Origin: Coriolopsis trogii
Taxonomy: Eukaryota; Basidiomycota; Agaricomycetes; Polyporales; Polyporaceae
Direction of reading: 5' to 3'
DNA length: 64,000 bases
NCBI GenBank assembly: GCA_020543525.1
Contig: JAHYIO010000006.1
Coordinates: 62,001 to 126,000 of the forward strand
The position numbers and the translations under genes were made by a program. The notes under the pieces were generated by a model. The model had not been told where the DNA came from and made no database searches. It saw only the letters and a program-made list of their open reading frames with translations. The first letter of the stretch is position 1, and each line of letters starts with the position of its first letter. Shown piece by piece: positions 43,976 to 56,310 of the stretch.

Positions 43976-46751
43976 ATGTCCTACTCTAGGGTCAAGATCG
44001 CCGCTCGTCTCCGCCCGCCCATCCCTGGCGAGCTGCACGACAAGGCCATCCGTGTCATTCGCTCAGACTCCGGTCCTGCCATTCACGTCGATAACCCCCG
44101 TGACCCATCCCAGACTTTCAAATATCCGTCAGTCTCTCCCATGTAACTTCTCCGTCGTTCTCCATTCACTCTTCCAAACCACAACAGCTTCTCGTCATGT
44201 TACGACGAGTCTTCTTCCCAACAAGAAATATTTGAACGCGACGTCAAGCCTCTCATTGAACTTGCATTCTCCGGTGTCGTGCGTGCTCTTTTCTACACTC
44301 CCTTCTAAACGTCCTCATCCCTCCGTCCCAGACCGTCACCGTCTTTGCCTATGGCGTCACCTCGTCCGGCAAGACTCATACCATGCAAGGCAGCAAAGAC
44401 ATGCCAGGCATCATCCCAAGAGCAGTCCGCGTACGTTCTGTGTCTTATATGTTCTACCTAACTCTGATCATTTCCCCAGGACATCTTTGCCAGATCGACA
44501 GCTATTGGCTACCAAGCGTCCATAAATCTATCGTACATGGAGATTTACAAGGACGAGGTCTATGACCTCCTTGTCGATCGCGAAACTGTCAATATTCATT
44601 CCTTCTGCTCTCATCTCACCGCCTGACTCCTCCCGAACCTTTGCAGGCCGTCAAACTCCCCGTTCGCGAGAACGAACACGGTCAAGTCTTTGTTGCCAAT
44701 CTCTCTGTTATTCCTGTACAGACGCTGCAAGACTTTGACTCCATATTCTCGTGTGTTCCCATTCCCGTTCTGCCGATACCTACACCACTCATCCCATTCC
44801 ACCAACAGTCGCGCAAACAAGCAGCGCTCTGTCAGCTCGACAAACTTGAACTCTGTCTCTTCCCGATCTCATGCCATCCTCACCCTTCACGTCAACGTTA
44901 CCGACCCTGTTCACAACCTAAGTGAGCCCCTTCGTCGTTCGTCTACTGTTTGACTGGTCTCATACCTCGAACGTAGCTCTTTCTGGCAAACTCAATCTCG
45001 TCGACCTTGCGGGCTCTGAGAATAACAAGGTTTGCGTGCCTTTAACTGTCTTGTCAGTCCAGACCATAATATGTGTACAGCACACTGGCAACAACGCCTC
45101 GCGTATGGCCGAGTCGGCTGCCATCAACAAGTCCCTCAGTGTTCTCGGTCAAGTCGTCCACGCATTGAACCAAGGCGCGGTAAGGATCCTTGTCACCTTC
45201 GCACGGGGTGTGGCTCTTACTCCCGAACGCAGACTCGAATCCCATATCGCAACTCGAAACTCACTCGCATCCTCCAAGATGCTCTGGGCGGGAGCTCCGT
45301 AGGCCTCCTCATTTGCAACTTGGCACCCGGCACAAAGTTTCGACAAGATACCCTTAATACGCTCAAGTAGGTCTCTTGTCTCTGCTTACCCTCAGGCGAC
45401 CCTGATAGCCGCCTAGCTTTGCCGTGCGGACGAAGAATGTCCAGAACAAGCCTGTCGTCAATCAGGTCAATGCTGCTCCTGGACCGTCGACACTCGTCGC
45501 ACCAAGCATTGCAGGAGGACCCCGCCCTTCCCTCACGTCCAACCCGCCTCTACCCGGGGGTTCGCGCCTTCCTGGACCACGCCTGTCTCGTGTACCAAGA
45601 CCTTCCGGGATTGAGCCCCTCGGCACCCGCACTTCTCTTCCCCTTGTGGAGCCCGTCAAAGTGGAGGAGAAGCCTCACAGCATCCCTGTACACCTTACAG
45701 AAGAGGAGATCAACGCACGCGTAGGAATCCCGAGTGCTCGCTTACAAGATGACCTGCTCACTCCTATCGCATTGTTGGCAGATTGCGAAAGCTGTCGAGC
45801 TCGAGGTTGCGCGACGCCTCCAAGAAGAACGCGAACGCGAGCGGCAACGACGCCAAGAAGAAGAAGCGGCCGCCGCGGCTTCGCGAAGTTCGAGCATGCA
45901 AGAAGACGACGAATCCGAGTCGTCAACGTCGCTCCAGTCTCTGCCCTCTGGCCTGCTCACGCCCCTGCTCAAGTCCTCGCGCGCGAGCCATGAAGACGAA
46001 CTGAAGCGGCGACTCGACGAACTCGAAGCCAGATTGTGCGATCTGTTCATGAATATGGGGAGCCGCCCGACCGACTGACTCTTGTGTCTGGCTGCGGACA
46101 TGTGTATTATGACAGCGAGCGCGCCAACAAGGCGGTCCATCTCTCGGCCGTGCTCTCGCCCATCTCGAGAAAGAAGACCGGGCGTGCGTACGTCGCCCTC
46201 GCCCGGTCACAATCCCAGAAGTACGTCATCTCTTGCCCACACATCTTCCTCGCAGTTGTTCGCGTCTCATGCCTAATCCCTGTCAGGAACAATCTCGAGG
46301 TCGCCCTGGATCTCTACCGCAAAGCTGAGACTTACGTTCCGGACAACGTGAAGCTCAAGGAGAGGTGTGCGCTCGTTCACTCCCCTGATTTTTGTACCCT
46401 TTCTCAACCTGACTCCTCCAATTCTTGCGCCCCAACGACGATGCCGGGTGGTGCGTATTGGCATTGAACTCCAAAAGGATCATCGAGATTGAGTGGGCGG
46501 TGAAGAATCATCGGCCCTTCAAACCCTCCCCGAAGAAGTCCCGCCGCTCGCCATCCAAGCAAGGCCGCAGCAAGAGCGGCAGGCGCAAGCACCGCGCAGC
46601 AAGCGAGTGCGAGACGGTGGATGAGGAGGGCGAGATGTCGGAGAAGGAGAACGTTGAGTTGGCGAGCGGCGGGAAGCGGAGGATCAAGAGTGAAGACGCG
46701 GAGATGGGGACGCCACCGAAGAAACGACGGATGATGAAATGCGAGGAGTAG
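43976..46751 (+). CDS. Kinesin-10-like motor protein (655 aa)
   Basis: Fourteen exons: 43976-44127, 44188-44278, 44332-44430, 44480-44587, 44647-44750, 44809-44921, 44977-45029, 45081-45179, 45233-45366, 45417-45720, 45782-46035, 46116-46220, 46287-46364, 46478-46751; the sum is 656 codons. The motor domain fills residues 1 to about 360, with P-loop GVTSSGKT (89-96), switch I region SVSSRSHA and switch II DLAGSE followed by NNKHTGN. That tail and the phrase [19 protein letters not shown] resemble the KIF22/Kid group. Then come a Pro-rich linker, a short Glu/Arg-rich coiled coil, a TPR-like segment ([29 protein letters not shown]) and a basic tail with nuclear-signal-like KKRR. ATP-driven movement on spindle microtubules with chromatin binding is inferred from the family. 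It converges with the 233-aa gene. Confidence 0.92.
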
Positions 46752-47284
46752 ACACGCCGGGTGAGCCCCGCGATGCGATCTGTGTTTTACCTATCCTTCT
46801 GTTCGATTCTTCGAGATTTGTGGGTCTCTGTTGGTCTCGTCTCTATACGTCTTTCCCTCGATGTGCACTCGCGAGCGCGCGGTCGATTAGGTTTGCATAT
46901 TGAAAAGGGAGGAGAAATACGGCAACGCTAACGATACAAGACGTAGAGTGGTAAGCGTCCGAAGTCCGAAGTGTCCATGAGGCCTGGGGAGCGGTGAGTT
47001 ACGTTCGGGGCACGAAACGACGAGGCTGGGACGGATATCGATACATCGGCGTAAGAACGGGAAAGAAGACGTGGTGGCGACTTGTGCACAAATCGGAACG
47101 AGACGCACAAAAGTGTTCGGATCTATGGGAAACAGCAGGATCATCGAGGGAAAGAGGGGGAGGCAGGAGGCCGCCGAAGCTGGTGTGAAGCGAAGAGAAC
47201 GGTAGCACGGTCGATACAAGGTTCGTGCCGCAGTGGTCAACGTCCTTCTGCGGAGATTAACCGCGGCTCCTGTTCTTGGTCACG
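46752..47284. other. Convergent intergenic region
   Basis: 3' flanks of two convergent genes (kinesin, plus; 233-aa protein, minus). No feature recognised. Confidence 0.5.
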
Positions 47285-48127
47285 TCATAACCACCCGCGC
47301 GGGCAGCGCGCGGATTGCGGAGTGGTGTGAGTGTAGATGTTCGGAGGGTTGTGGTCAAAGGGCGATGGCTCGAAAGCCTGCTGCTTCCGAGGAAATATGT
47401 CAACGTTGTGGACGACGGCAGACGAGCAGGCTGCCACAGCACCGTGCGGGCCCGAACCTTGAAGGAATTCCGGGAACGGCGCGTTCAGGAAGACGACTCC
47501 GACGAGGAGCGAGTGCGTCGTCGACGTAGGGTACAGCAGGAGCCCTCCGCCTCCATGGTACATGGGCGAGGCAGCATCCCACGGGGCGATCGCGACCTAG
47601 ATACAAAATATGAGCCTTTCAATGTCTCCCTCAGATGGGCAAGAACTCACAAGCTCATCCTGGCGCAGTCGCTGCGCGAACGCTTCAAACAACGCACGAT
47701 TTTCGCTTGTGGACGCTTGGTCCGGCAGTCTGTCGGGCATGAGCATGCACCGAGCAACCTGAGTTGACGGCTGGAGCTGCGACAGCCAAGCCCGGACGTC
47801 GTGCAAGATGCCTCTGCGCGCGATGACTTGTAGATAGAACGCCCTAGGCCACACTTCTTGCTGGCTACTTGTGCAAGAGGAAAAAAAGCGGAGATCGCGA
47901 GTCAGCGCAAAGCAGGTCCCATCGAGCGAAGATCTCCGAGATAGAGCCTACTTATCGTTCTCTATTTCAGCGGCCGTGACCCGGATCTCACGCGTCCTCG
48001 GAGCAGCTGGGTGCGCGGCAGGTGATGACGCTGGGAGAAGGATGGCGCCTCTCCACGGCTGCGATTGCGGCACTTGATCTCGGGGTGGTGGCACTAGAGA
48101 CTCGAGATGGGTAGGTAGACGGAACAT
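47285..48127 (-). CDS. Unknown conserved-looking protein (233 aa), possible SPOC/MED25-like fold
   Basis: The minus-strand exons are 48127-47952, 47864-47651 and 47596-47285, 234 codons. The protein reads SQPWRGAILLPASSP early, then VWPRAFYLQVIARRGILHDV, then RLRQDELVAIAPWDAA and LLLYPTSTTHSLLVGVVFLN. A W-x-G-x-L start, a WP motif and a late hydrophobic LVG segment recall SPOC or MED25 activator-interaction domains, but this is only a pattern impression. The second acceptor is a tandem AAGTAG, so two products differing by one Ser are possible. The same frame is open upstream to a Met at 48343, so an N-terminal extension cannot be excluded. Function unknown. Confidence 0.65.
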
Positions 48128-48873
48128 TGCTGCTGAGTGATGATTGTGCAGAAGAACAGGCCGTGTTTCGTTGGGCTTCTTAAATGACCGGAGGCTCCAG
48201 CCATGGCTCAATAACTGAGCCCGCTCTAGGAAGCAGCACTTGGGAAAGAAATTGGGTCTACGTGCGCTCTTCCTGTTTCTGTGAAAGACCGGCTGAACGT
48301 ATCGTTGTGACGGGCAGCTCTCCAAGATCGCAATGCTATCCAAATTCCCATTACCATGGCAAGCCCCTGGGGACGTCTCAACCGTTTGCAGTAGGAGGAC
48401 GGTCTACGGTTGGGGTAGCGCACCTCCTACTTTGCAAAAGGGGCACTTCGGCATACCGCTATGGCCGGAGTTCAGCAACATGTCTAGCAAGCGGAAGGCG
48501 ATGTCGGGGATCGTCGCAATCGCCGTTACAAGCAGAGGGCGCATGAGAAGAGCACGACAGAGGAAAGCGCAGATTGTCAAGGCAACGTACCTCGCACCTC
48601 CCGCTCTCTCCCAAGTCAATGAAGTCGCGGCGTCCGATGTTCACCGCGCATCAGTGCTGATGGCAAGAAACAAGCTCGTGGAATTCATATTGACATGCAT
48701 ACCATACACTCATAATAGACACTGGATCTCCCTCAGTGCAAGATAGCATCCGTGTGTCAGAACATGGGAAAACTAAAGAGCAGAACCAAACGTATGATAC
48801 ACTAAGACGTACGCACATATAAGATACCGTGTCTGTCTTTCCCATCCATGGCTCGACACGCGTTCGAGACAGC
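48128..48873. other. Intergenic region upstream of the 233-aa gene
   Basis: Promoter of the 233-aa gene and 3' flank of the coiled-coil gene. A minus-strand open frame at 48619-48404 has a hydrophobic start (TICAFLCRALLMRPLLVTAI) but no supporting splice or homology signal, so I do not call a gene. Confidence 0.45.
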
Positions 48874-51800
48874 TTAAGCGTGCATACCCACGCTTTGTCG
48901 AAGCGCGATACTGCTCCTTCGGCGATGTCCAGGAGTGGGCGCTGTGTGCGCTGAGACCATCTTGAACAAAAATTAGCCTCCTTCCGGTCAGTTGACGAGC
49001 ACCGACTCCCACGTACCTTGTTATCGACCTCCTCCATAACATCCATCTGCACGCGACGCAGACGCGTCAACAGATCCTTGAGGCTTTGAATGCTCGCTTC
49101 ATCTTCTGCCTTGGCCTGCCTCAGCTCCCCGATCTCCTCTTCAGCATCACGGACATCATCCAATGCGACAGACAATTCCTCTTGCAATGCGGAAGCTCGT
49201 GCGACCTCTGCCCTCAAAGTCGTCAACAATCCATCCCTCTCGGCGGAAACAGAGTCGAGATCATCTGATCGCCGTTTGAGCTCAGAGCGAAGCTTGTCAA
49301 CTTGCGACCTCAGGTCAACGACCTCGGCGCGCACAGTCTCCAAGCTACTCTCCAACGCCGACCTCTCCGTGACATGAGCGGCAACCTCCTTCTCCCGCTG
49401 GGCCTCCAAGTCCGCGGCCCGACGACGTTCGTCCTCCCAGAGCTGCTGAACACGCTCGAAACGCTCGGTCGTCGTTTGCAGCTGTGCGGTCTTGTCGGCA
49501 ATGTCGGCCAGGAGCGTGTCTCGCTCCGCCTTGCTCGCAACTAGTTCGGACTCCGCACGCAGACGGGAGGCCTCCGCGGTCTCCAACTGGGCGCGTACCT
49601 CCGTAACTTCGGCCGCCGTGCCATCGAGCTGGGAGCGCAGAGTGTCACGAACCAACTCGAGCTCTGAGACAGAATCCTTCAGAGCGGCCGCCTCCTTCGT
49701 GGAGGCAGCCGCGATGGCTTCAATCTGCGCGTGTGACATACGGAGGTCGTTTATGACGTCTTGCGATTGTTGTAATTGAGCGGAAGCCGCCGTGACCTGT
49801 GCCTTGGCGCGAGACAAGTCCGTGCGAAGCTCTGCGACGGTCGCCTTTTGTTCGGTAACGGCACGTTCCAGCGTGACTTTCGAGGCAGTCAGAACGGTAA
49901 CGTTATCCTCGGCAAGGCGCAAGTCGCCTCGAAGCCTGTCAATTTGTGCTTCCATCGACTCACGTGCCGCCCTGCTATCGGACAGTTCTTGCCTGAGTGT
50001 CGCAATGTTTGAGTTGGCGCTTGCAAGCTCAGTGACCAATTGAGCGTTCGACGACTGATATTCGCCAAGCGCATCCTCTGTGTTCTGTAGAGAGCGCCTT
50101 GCATCCTGTACTTCATTGTGGAGTGTGGCGATGGTAGCGTTCGCAGCTTCCAATGCGTTCCGACTGGCAGCGTGAGCAGATTGCCATTCGGCGGCCTGAG
50201 AGCGTACACCCTTGAGATCAATCTCAAGGGTATCGCTGCGACCAGTAGCCTGCGCGAGCTTGGTTTGGAGGCTCGAGACCATCTCCCTGAGGTTGGCATG
50301 CTTTCCGTCGAGAGTCGCGTAACTTTGTCTTTCCGCGTCTAGGTCCTGCTGGCATGCTTCCAGCGCCGCACTCACTTCTTGTGAATGTATCCTCTCTGAC
50401 TGGAGAGAGCGTTCAAGCTCAGCCCGACACGACTCGCTGGAAGCCAAGGAATCTGCTCGGTACCGAAGCTCGGTTTCGAGAACTCGGAGTCGGGCATCTC
50501 GGGAAGCAACTGCGTTACGAAGCTCATCCCGCTCCGCCAACCAGCTCTTTTGCTCGTCTTCCAGCTGACGGACCTGTGAGATCCGAACCTCAAGCTCCTG
50601 CCTCAAAGAGACCATCTGCCTCGTGGTCAACAATGATGAAAAATGTAGAAAGACAACATTGGAATATGACACACCTGCGCCTCGTCCCGGGTCTCTGGCT
50701 CAAAACCATCCTGGTCACCGAGCACGGGAGACGTGTGCGGAGTCTCAAGCCCAAAGACGTCTTGGTGAAGATTACCAGTGTCGCCTTCGTTATCTTGGTA
50801 GGCTGGCGACAATGGTCGCTCGTAAACCATGTCTTCATCATCCCCATCGTGCGAGCCAATGTCGCTTGGCTCTGGGGTAGGACGTTTGGTCAGATTGGAT
50901 ATCAGTGAACCGGATAATGTGCGAGTAACGCCATGCGTAGCAGATACTCGAAGTCGAGGAGCAGGCACAGCCGAGCTCGACGACGGTGTCAACGCTTCCG
51001 ATGGATTTGTTCTATGCAACACCTATGAGCAAAGTGACGGGAAAGGGGGGATCGTGACTTACGGAGGGGGGGTAAGGAGTCGACTTGACGTTCCGACTAC
51101 GATACGTTGCTCCAAAGGAGGGTGGTCTCGAAGCCGGGCGACCTGGTCCCGGAGTTCAGCAACCTCCTGCTCACGATTCTGGAGCTCTTCGCGAAGTTCG
51201 GCAATTTCTGCTTCGTCTGTAATTTCGGGTTCTTCCGCCGCGCGGAGTCTCTCAAGGGCGGCATTCAACTCGGCCTCAAGCTGGAGAACGATCAGTTGGC
51301 TGCAGTACATAAGAACTACACAAGTGTACCTCAGGCTTCGTGAGAGCAGAGAACGACTTGCGAGCCTGTCTCTTCTTCGGCCTACTCTCTTCGCCTTCGC
51401 TCACAGCAGATGATCGTCTTCTCGAACGCTTCACTCCAACGGTAGAAAATCTCCTCGTAACATCCTTCCATATCTTGTGTTCGACATCCTGGGGGGCGGC
51501 TGCCACTCCAGGGCCAAGAGATTCACGGCGGACAGTCGTGATTCTGACAACAACTGAGCGCTGTGCATAAAGAGACTAGAAAAGAACGTACATCTTTTTG
51601 GCGTCGGGGGTGAAGGTTACGTTGCCATGAGAGTCGGTGGTGTCAAGGATACCATCGTCCGCCTTGACCAGGGTCAGCAACGCAGGGCACCAGGCCGAGG
51701 CACAGAAGGACGCACCAGTTTATGTACAGTCCGAGATACCCATTGGGACCACTGCGGGCCCATCTTATCTTTACGCGCACTTGCTGTTTTGCGAACTGCA

Positions 51801-52042
51801 TGACAGGACAATTTGATTAGAGTCTAACCAGTATTGCGAAAAGGGGTGTGGGACTAACTTTGTGCGCGTAGCGTGGCCATATGTACAGCATGCTTGCGAT
51901 GATCCTTCTGAATCTCAGACAGTGCGCCAAGGACACCTAGTTCATGGGACAGGTGTGCATAGTATTACGAGTGAGAAAGACCGATGTGCTTACGTTCAGT
52001 GTATGTATACTTTGCCTTCTTCTTGGAGTAGCGAGGTGCCAT
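48874..52042 (-). CDS. Winged-helix-like, long coiled-coil protein (910 aa)
   Basis: Nine exons on the minus strand: 52042-51994, 51936-51859, 51795-51716, 51662-51592, 51543-51330, 51280-51063, 51011-50675, 50615-49017, 48960-48874; together 911 codons. Residues 1-105 are basic and compact (MAPRYSKKKAKYT, GPQWSQWVSRTVHKLADDG, DSHGNVTFTPDAKK), resembling a winged-helix DNA-binding fold. A basic patch at about 130-155 (VKRSRRRSS, RPKKRQARK) fits a nuclear signal. Heptad-rich coiled coil covers about 165-225 and, after an acidic Ser/Pro linker, about 350-880. The C-terminus is short and basic. This suggests a nuclear or spindle-associated scaffold; I cannot name the family. Its neighbours give no pathway clue. 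Confidence 0.82.
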
Positions 52043-53428
52043 CGTAGCAGACGACAGGTCGTGTTGCGTGTGTAAGGACTGAGAGTAGATGCGGTGAAAT
52101 GGGTACTAAGTCAGTAGCGAGACGAGAGGGGAGTGGAGAGAGAACGCGAGAGCAGGGAGGCGAAGGCATTGGCGCATGTTCGGCCATGGCCGCGTTACGT
52201 CATCACCCCAATTTGGAAGAGTGTGACTCTACCGTTCCCAATTTGGCTGAAACACTGGAACAGACAGCCGAGACTCCGAGAGAGCGAGCCTAGGCATAAT
52301 TCCTGACTCGGGCGAGAAACCCTGTGGCTTGAACATCACGTTCTAATAAGGCTGAATCGCGGGTGATTGAGTCATTCGAACGATGCAGGACGCGTCTGTC
52401 CCTTGTACCGGGACCGTGATGGTGGATCAACGAATATCATCGCAAATGGCTCAAAAAAGACAACGTCTTCCGAATCATTTTGGTCCTATCGAGACGCACG
52501 GTGCACCAATGAACGTATGTGGTCTCCGAGCGCATACACATAGCAAGTTGTGTCTCAAAAGGCACGACGTGTCATTTGTATGTGAACGATGTATCTGGGG
52601 CACTGGACCTGGCAGAAACGATCGAAGCGTAACAGAATAAAGATCATTTGCGCGATTGCGAACCTAGCTAAGGTTGACACTGGACTTGTTTGGTAGCATA
52701 TAAGGGTCCCAAGCAAATACTCACTCAACCTTAGTACACCATGGACGGCAAGAGATGCCCAATGGGCCTTTCGATCCTGGGTAATATAACGTGGGGTTAT
52801 TGCGAGAACCCGTAGCTGCTCATTGGCTTCGATTGGGTACAAAGCTCCGCAAGTCAAGTTGATCGTTCTGATCGTCCGTTGGGCCGGTGGGCTGATTCCT
52901 TGGCCTCAACGGAGAGACATCCATTGTGCGTAGGGGAGAGGATACGCAGCCGACGGCGCGGTGACGGAGCTCGGAAGCGTGGAGAAAATACAGTGCGAGA
53001 GCCGAAGTGATGAGCGTAGGGTTAGAATAGTCACTCAGTGCAGATGGTGTTGTCGAACATAGAGAGGTATCTACAGCTGCACGGAGGACAGAGCAAGGGA
53101 CAAGGACAAACTGGAGATTGGAGGACGAGGGAGGAGGAAGAGGATCAAAATCACTTCACGACCTCTCACGACGCTCCTGATTGGCTGGGCCAGGCATCCT
53201 GAGATTGCCTTCCCTCATCGAGGATGCAAAACAACAACAAAAAGATCTGAAGCCGCAGTACAAGAGCGAATGAGGGCAAGGATAGCAGCGTTACATGTCT
53301 CATTTTACTATAATACACTGAACCGGCGAACAGCACCTCCTTCTCATCGGATTCCTGGCAAGCAAAGTCCATCCCGCTTCGCCTCGTTCGCATGCCGGAA
53401 GAAAGGGGGAGCCACACACCAGCTGAGC
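52043..53428. other. Intergenic region, 1.4 kb
   Basis: It holds the promoter of the coiled-coil gene (right after 52042) and the 3' flank of SmD1. Short frames such as the one at 52857-52555 have no coding support. No RNA gene recognised. Confidence 0.5.
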
Positions 53429-53956
53429 TCAGAATCCTCGTCCGCGCCCACGACCACGACCGCGTGCCCTGCCCCGATCGACGCCTCTGCCCCGCCCTCT
53501 CCCGCGCGACTCATCCTTCTTCCTGTTCTTCGGTTTTGGCGCATCATCGACGAGTAGGGTGTCTAACGGTAGCGCATCAGGGAGCACGAAGTAGCGGATG
53601 TTATTCCCGCGGATGGAGAGGGAGTCGAGGGACGTTGGTTCGCGATTGCGTGCGGTCATTTTGACAGTCTTGAGGTGCGTGTTCATCTGCATGTCCACAC
53701 CTGTGCACATGTCAAGTTTGGTCTCAATTGATCGAGCAACACGAATTGCGTACCTGTGATCGTCCCGTGAATGACAGAGCCATTCTTGAGCTCGACGGTG
53801 ACCGTCTCGTTGTTCAATTTCATCAAAAATCTGTGAGAGGATGTACGATCAGCGTCCGACTCGACTTATACCCCTTTGGTCGCTTGACAGACCTCCTGAT
53901 CGTCCCATGCCTGACATGCATGAACCATGAAAAGAAACATACCTTACGAGCTTCAT
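53429..53956 (-). CDS. SMD1: Small nuclear ribonucleoprotein Sm D1 (120 aa)
   Basis: Three exons on the minus strand: 53956-53943 (only 14 nt), 53830-53754 and 53700-53429, 121 codons. The protein begins [19 protein letters not shown], the Sm1 motif, with [13 protein letters not shown]. The Sm2 motif is [20 protein letters not shown]. The tail is the expected RG-rich stretch (GRGRGRG...), target of symmetric arginine methylation in this family. The length equals that of known SmD1 proteins. SmD1 is one of seven Sm proteins forming the ring on U1, U2, U4 and U5 snRNAs in the spliceosome. The gene is divergent from the flavin oxidoreductase, with about 325-460 bp between starts. Confidence 0.96.
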
Positions 53957-54281
53957 GTTGGCTACCGGGACGGGAGTAGGCGGGAAACAGTGAGTCTCGT
54001 GAAGCTCGATGCAGACGCGAGGCGGGAAGGCCGGGTGTAGCGGCGCTTCAATTCAGCCGCGGGAGCTTGGGGCTCCGCAACCATGGCAAGTGCTTATTCT
54101 CAGCGGAGTGCCAAATCTGGGGGCGGAATTAGGCACGCGCAGAAGTGTACAACACCGTACTTGCACAACGCAATGCGAACCGCAAATACATGTCTGCTTC
54201 GCTCCTGACTCCGACCGAGGCCTGAGCCTTCTGTTATTTTCCGGCTGGCCGATAGAGTAACTCGCTGGGCGTGCGCGATCT
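53957..54281. promoter_or_regulatory. Shared divergent promoter region (SmD1 / oxidoreductase)
   Basis: The only space between two divergent starts. No clear TATA box was found. GC-rich motifs such as GGGGCGGAA (54119) and CAACCATGGC (54080) are present but unassigned. Confidence 0.4.
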
Positions 54282-56310
54282 GTGAATCTGAAGCGGGAAC
54301 CGGCCGACCAATATCAAATCACACCTTTCGTTCCCCCTGTGGCTAGCCAAGTATCTCCAAGTACTGTCGCCCGAGGTTTGCTCTCACCACGCCCAACTGG
54401 AGGTACTGTGGTTGATATGTCCTCTCGAGGTGCGCGTCGTCCCTCGTCTGGTATACCAGTTCTAACAGTACAATCCCTTGCAGACGCGTCGAGCGACGTC
54501 CCAGATGATGTTGCCCAAGTGTTGGCCGATGGCGAAAAACTATTCACTGCAGTCACCCTTCCTTGCGGACGCGTCGTACACAACAGACTCGTAAAGGTAC
54601 GCTCATCGGTTTCCTCCCTCTCTCAGTGGCTGCATGACGATTTTGCCTCACCGCCAATCCTCTTCCCCGATCTACCCGTCCCAGGCCCCGATGTACGAAC
54701 ACTTTGCACCCATGTGGGGTTCTCCGCCCCATTCCGGCATCCTCGCCCTGTACTCTAAATGGGCAGAAGGCGACTGGGGCATGATCATTACGGGAAACGT
54801 TCAAGTCGCGAAAGACCATCTCCCCCTTGGTCGTGACATGATCGTGCCAGATGAGCTCACCGAAGAGACCCTCGCACCGTGGCGCGCTCTCGCCAATGTC
54901 ATCCACCACGGCTCCGCAGATTCCAAGCCATCTGCTGACTCGCGTCCAGGCTCGCTCGCTGTCATTCAGTTGTCTCATGGTGGACGCCAGTCGTTGAACC
55001 TATACAGCGGGCGACCTCCGTTCGCGCCCCCGCTCGCTCCGAGCGCCGTGCCTGTGGGCTCGTCGCATCAGGGCGACGAAGGGTGGTTGTCGCGCTTGTC
55101 TCACTGGCTAATGTTGCAGGTGCCGCGCGAAATGACGCTGTCGGATATACGGCATGCTGTCGGCCAATTCGTACAAGGCGCGCGGATGGCTGCACAGAGT
55201 GGGTTCGATGGAGTCGAATTGCATGCTGCACACGGATGTGAGCCTTTGCGCCATGCCGTTCGAAGGGACCATCCGCTGACACTACGATAGATCTCATCAG
55301 TCAGTTCATCTCGCCAAAGGTACGACAGGCCCACTGCTACATCGTGCAGTGCATTCATACCTCCGTAGAGCAATTTCCGTACAGACGAGTACTCCGCTAC
55401 TCGTGATCCACTACACTTCTTGCGTGATGTCGTGTTCGCTATCCGCGCACCCGGCGTGGTGCCTGAAGACTTCATAGTTGGCGTCAAGCTCAACTCTGCG
55501 GATTACGCAAGTGCTGGCGATACCAAGGAGGACCGTGCACTCGGCCATGTTCGAGAGATTGGGAAATGGGGCCTGATTGACTTCATCGAAGTCAGCGGAG
55601 GCGATTACGAGGACCCTCGTATGTCTGTCTATCTTCTGCTCTGAATTGGCTTTGACGCAGAACTTATGACAGAATTCATTGACGATGTGTCAAAGTTCAA
55701 GTCCACCCGACAGGTGCTTTTCGAATCATTCGCCGAGAAGAGCATGGACATCCTCAAGGAATGCATACCAACGGCGACGAACCGGCCGCCTCCACTAGTC
55801 GTACTCACGGGCGGATTAAACACACTACCCCGCATGGCATCGGTGCTTGCACATGATCATGCTCACCTGCTGGGAATTGCTAGGCTCTCGATCCTACACC
55901 CCTCGCTACCCAAGGAAGTTTCGTCCGCGATCAAAGCACGCACGCCCGCGTTCATGGCAGACCCACCCGCGGCTACTACACTGGGCACGCCGCCAAAGTC
56001 AATCTTCTCGCTCCGCGCGCTCGAGCGACTCGTCTGCTACGTCCTCACTCTCCTCTGGGCGATCACACCCGGACGTCTCCCGCGTATCATCGGGGCGTCA
56101 GCAAGTGTAAATTGGTATAACATCATGCTCAGACGAATCGCGATGGGCAAGGATATCGACTACACAATAGGCACCATTGGTGCGACGCTACGGTGTTATT
56201 TTGCTGGAACGCCGTATGCCGCCACGGAGCAAAACGAGGGACGGGTGTGGTGGATGGCGGCCGCGATAGTTGGGGTTGCGCTGGGGATTGGATTGGGTCA
56301 GGTGGTGTAA
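54282..56310 (+). CDS. Old-yellow-enzyme-type NADH:flavin oxidoreductase with C-terminal membrane helix
   Basis: Exons 54282-54596, 54685-55237, 55291-55319, 55369-55618, 55661-56310 give 598 aa. A second Met at 54417 would give 553 aa and may be the real start, since the first 45 residues are not conserved-looking. The FMN-binding TIM barrel shows NRLVKAPMYEHFAP, WGMIITGNVQV, IQLSHGGRQS, the family signature GFDGVELHAAHGYLISQFIS followed by NFRTDEYS, and DFIEVSGGDYEDP. These enzymes reduce alpha,beta-unsaturated carbonyl compounds with NAD(P)H; the substrate here is unknown. The end, WWMAAAIVGVALGIGLGQVV, forms a membrane helix, so the enzyme is probably tail-anchored. A hydrophobic loop (LVCYVLTLLWAI) lies before it. 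Confidence 0.9.

Noticed and set aside
48404..48619. Hydrophobic minus-strand frame between two genes
   Set aside because: Looks membrane-like but has no homology, splice site or start context that I can support.
51544..51553. Earlier acceptor at 51554-51555 for exon 5 of the coiled-coil gene
   Set aside because: It puts the next exons out of frame; the acceptor ten bases further on keeps the whole frame open.
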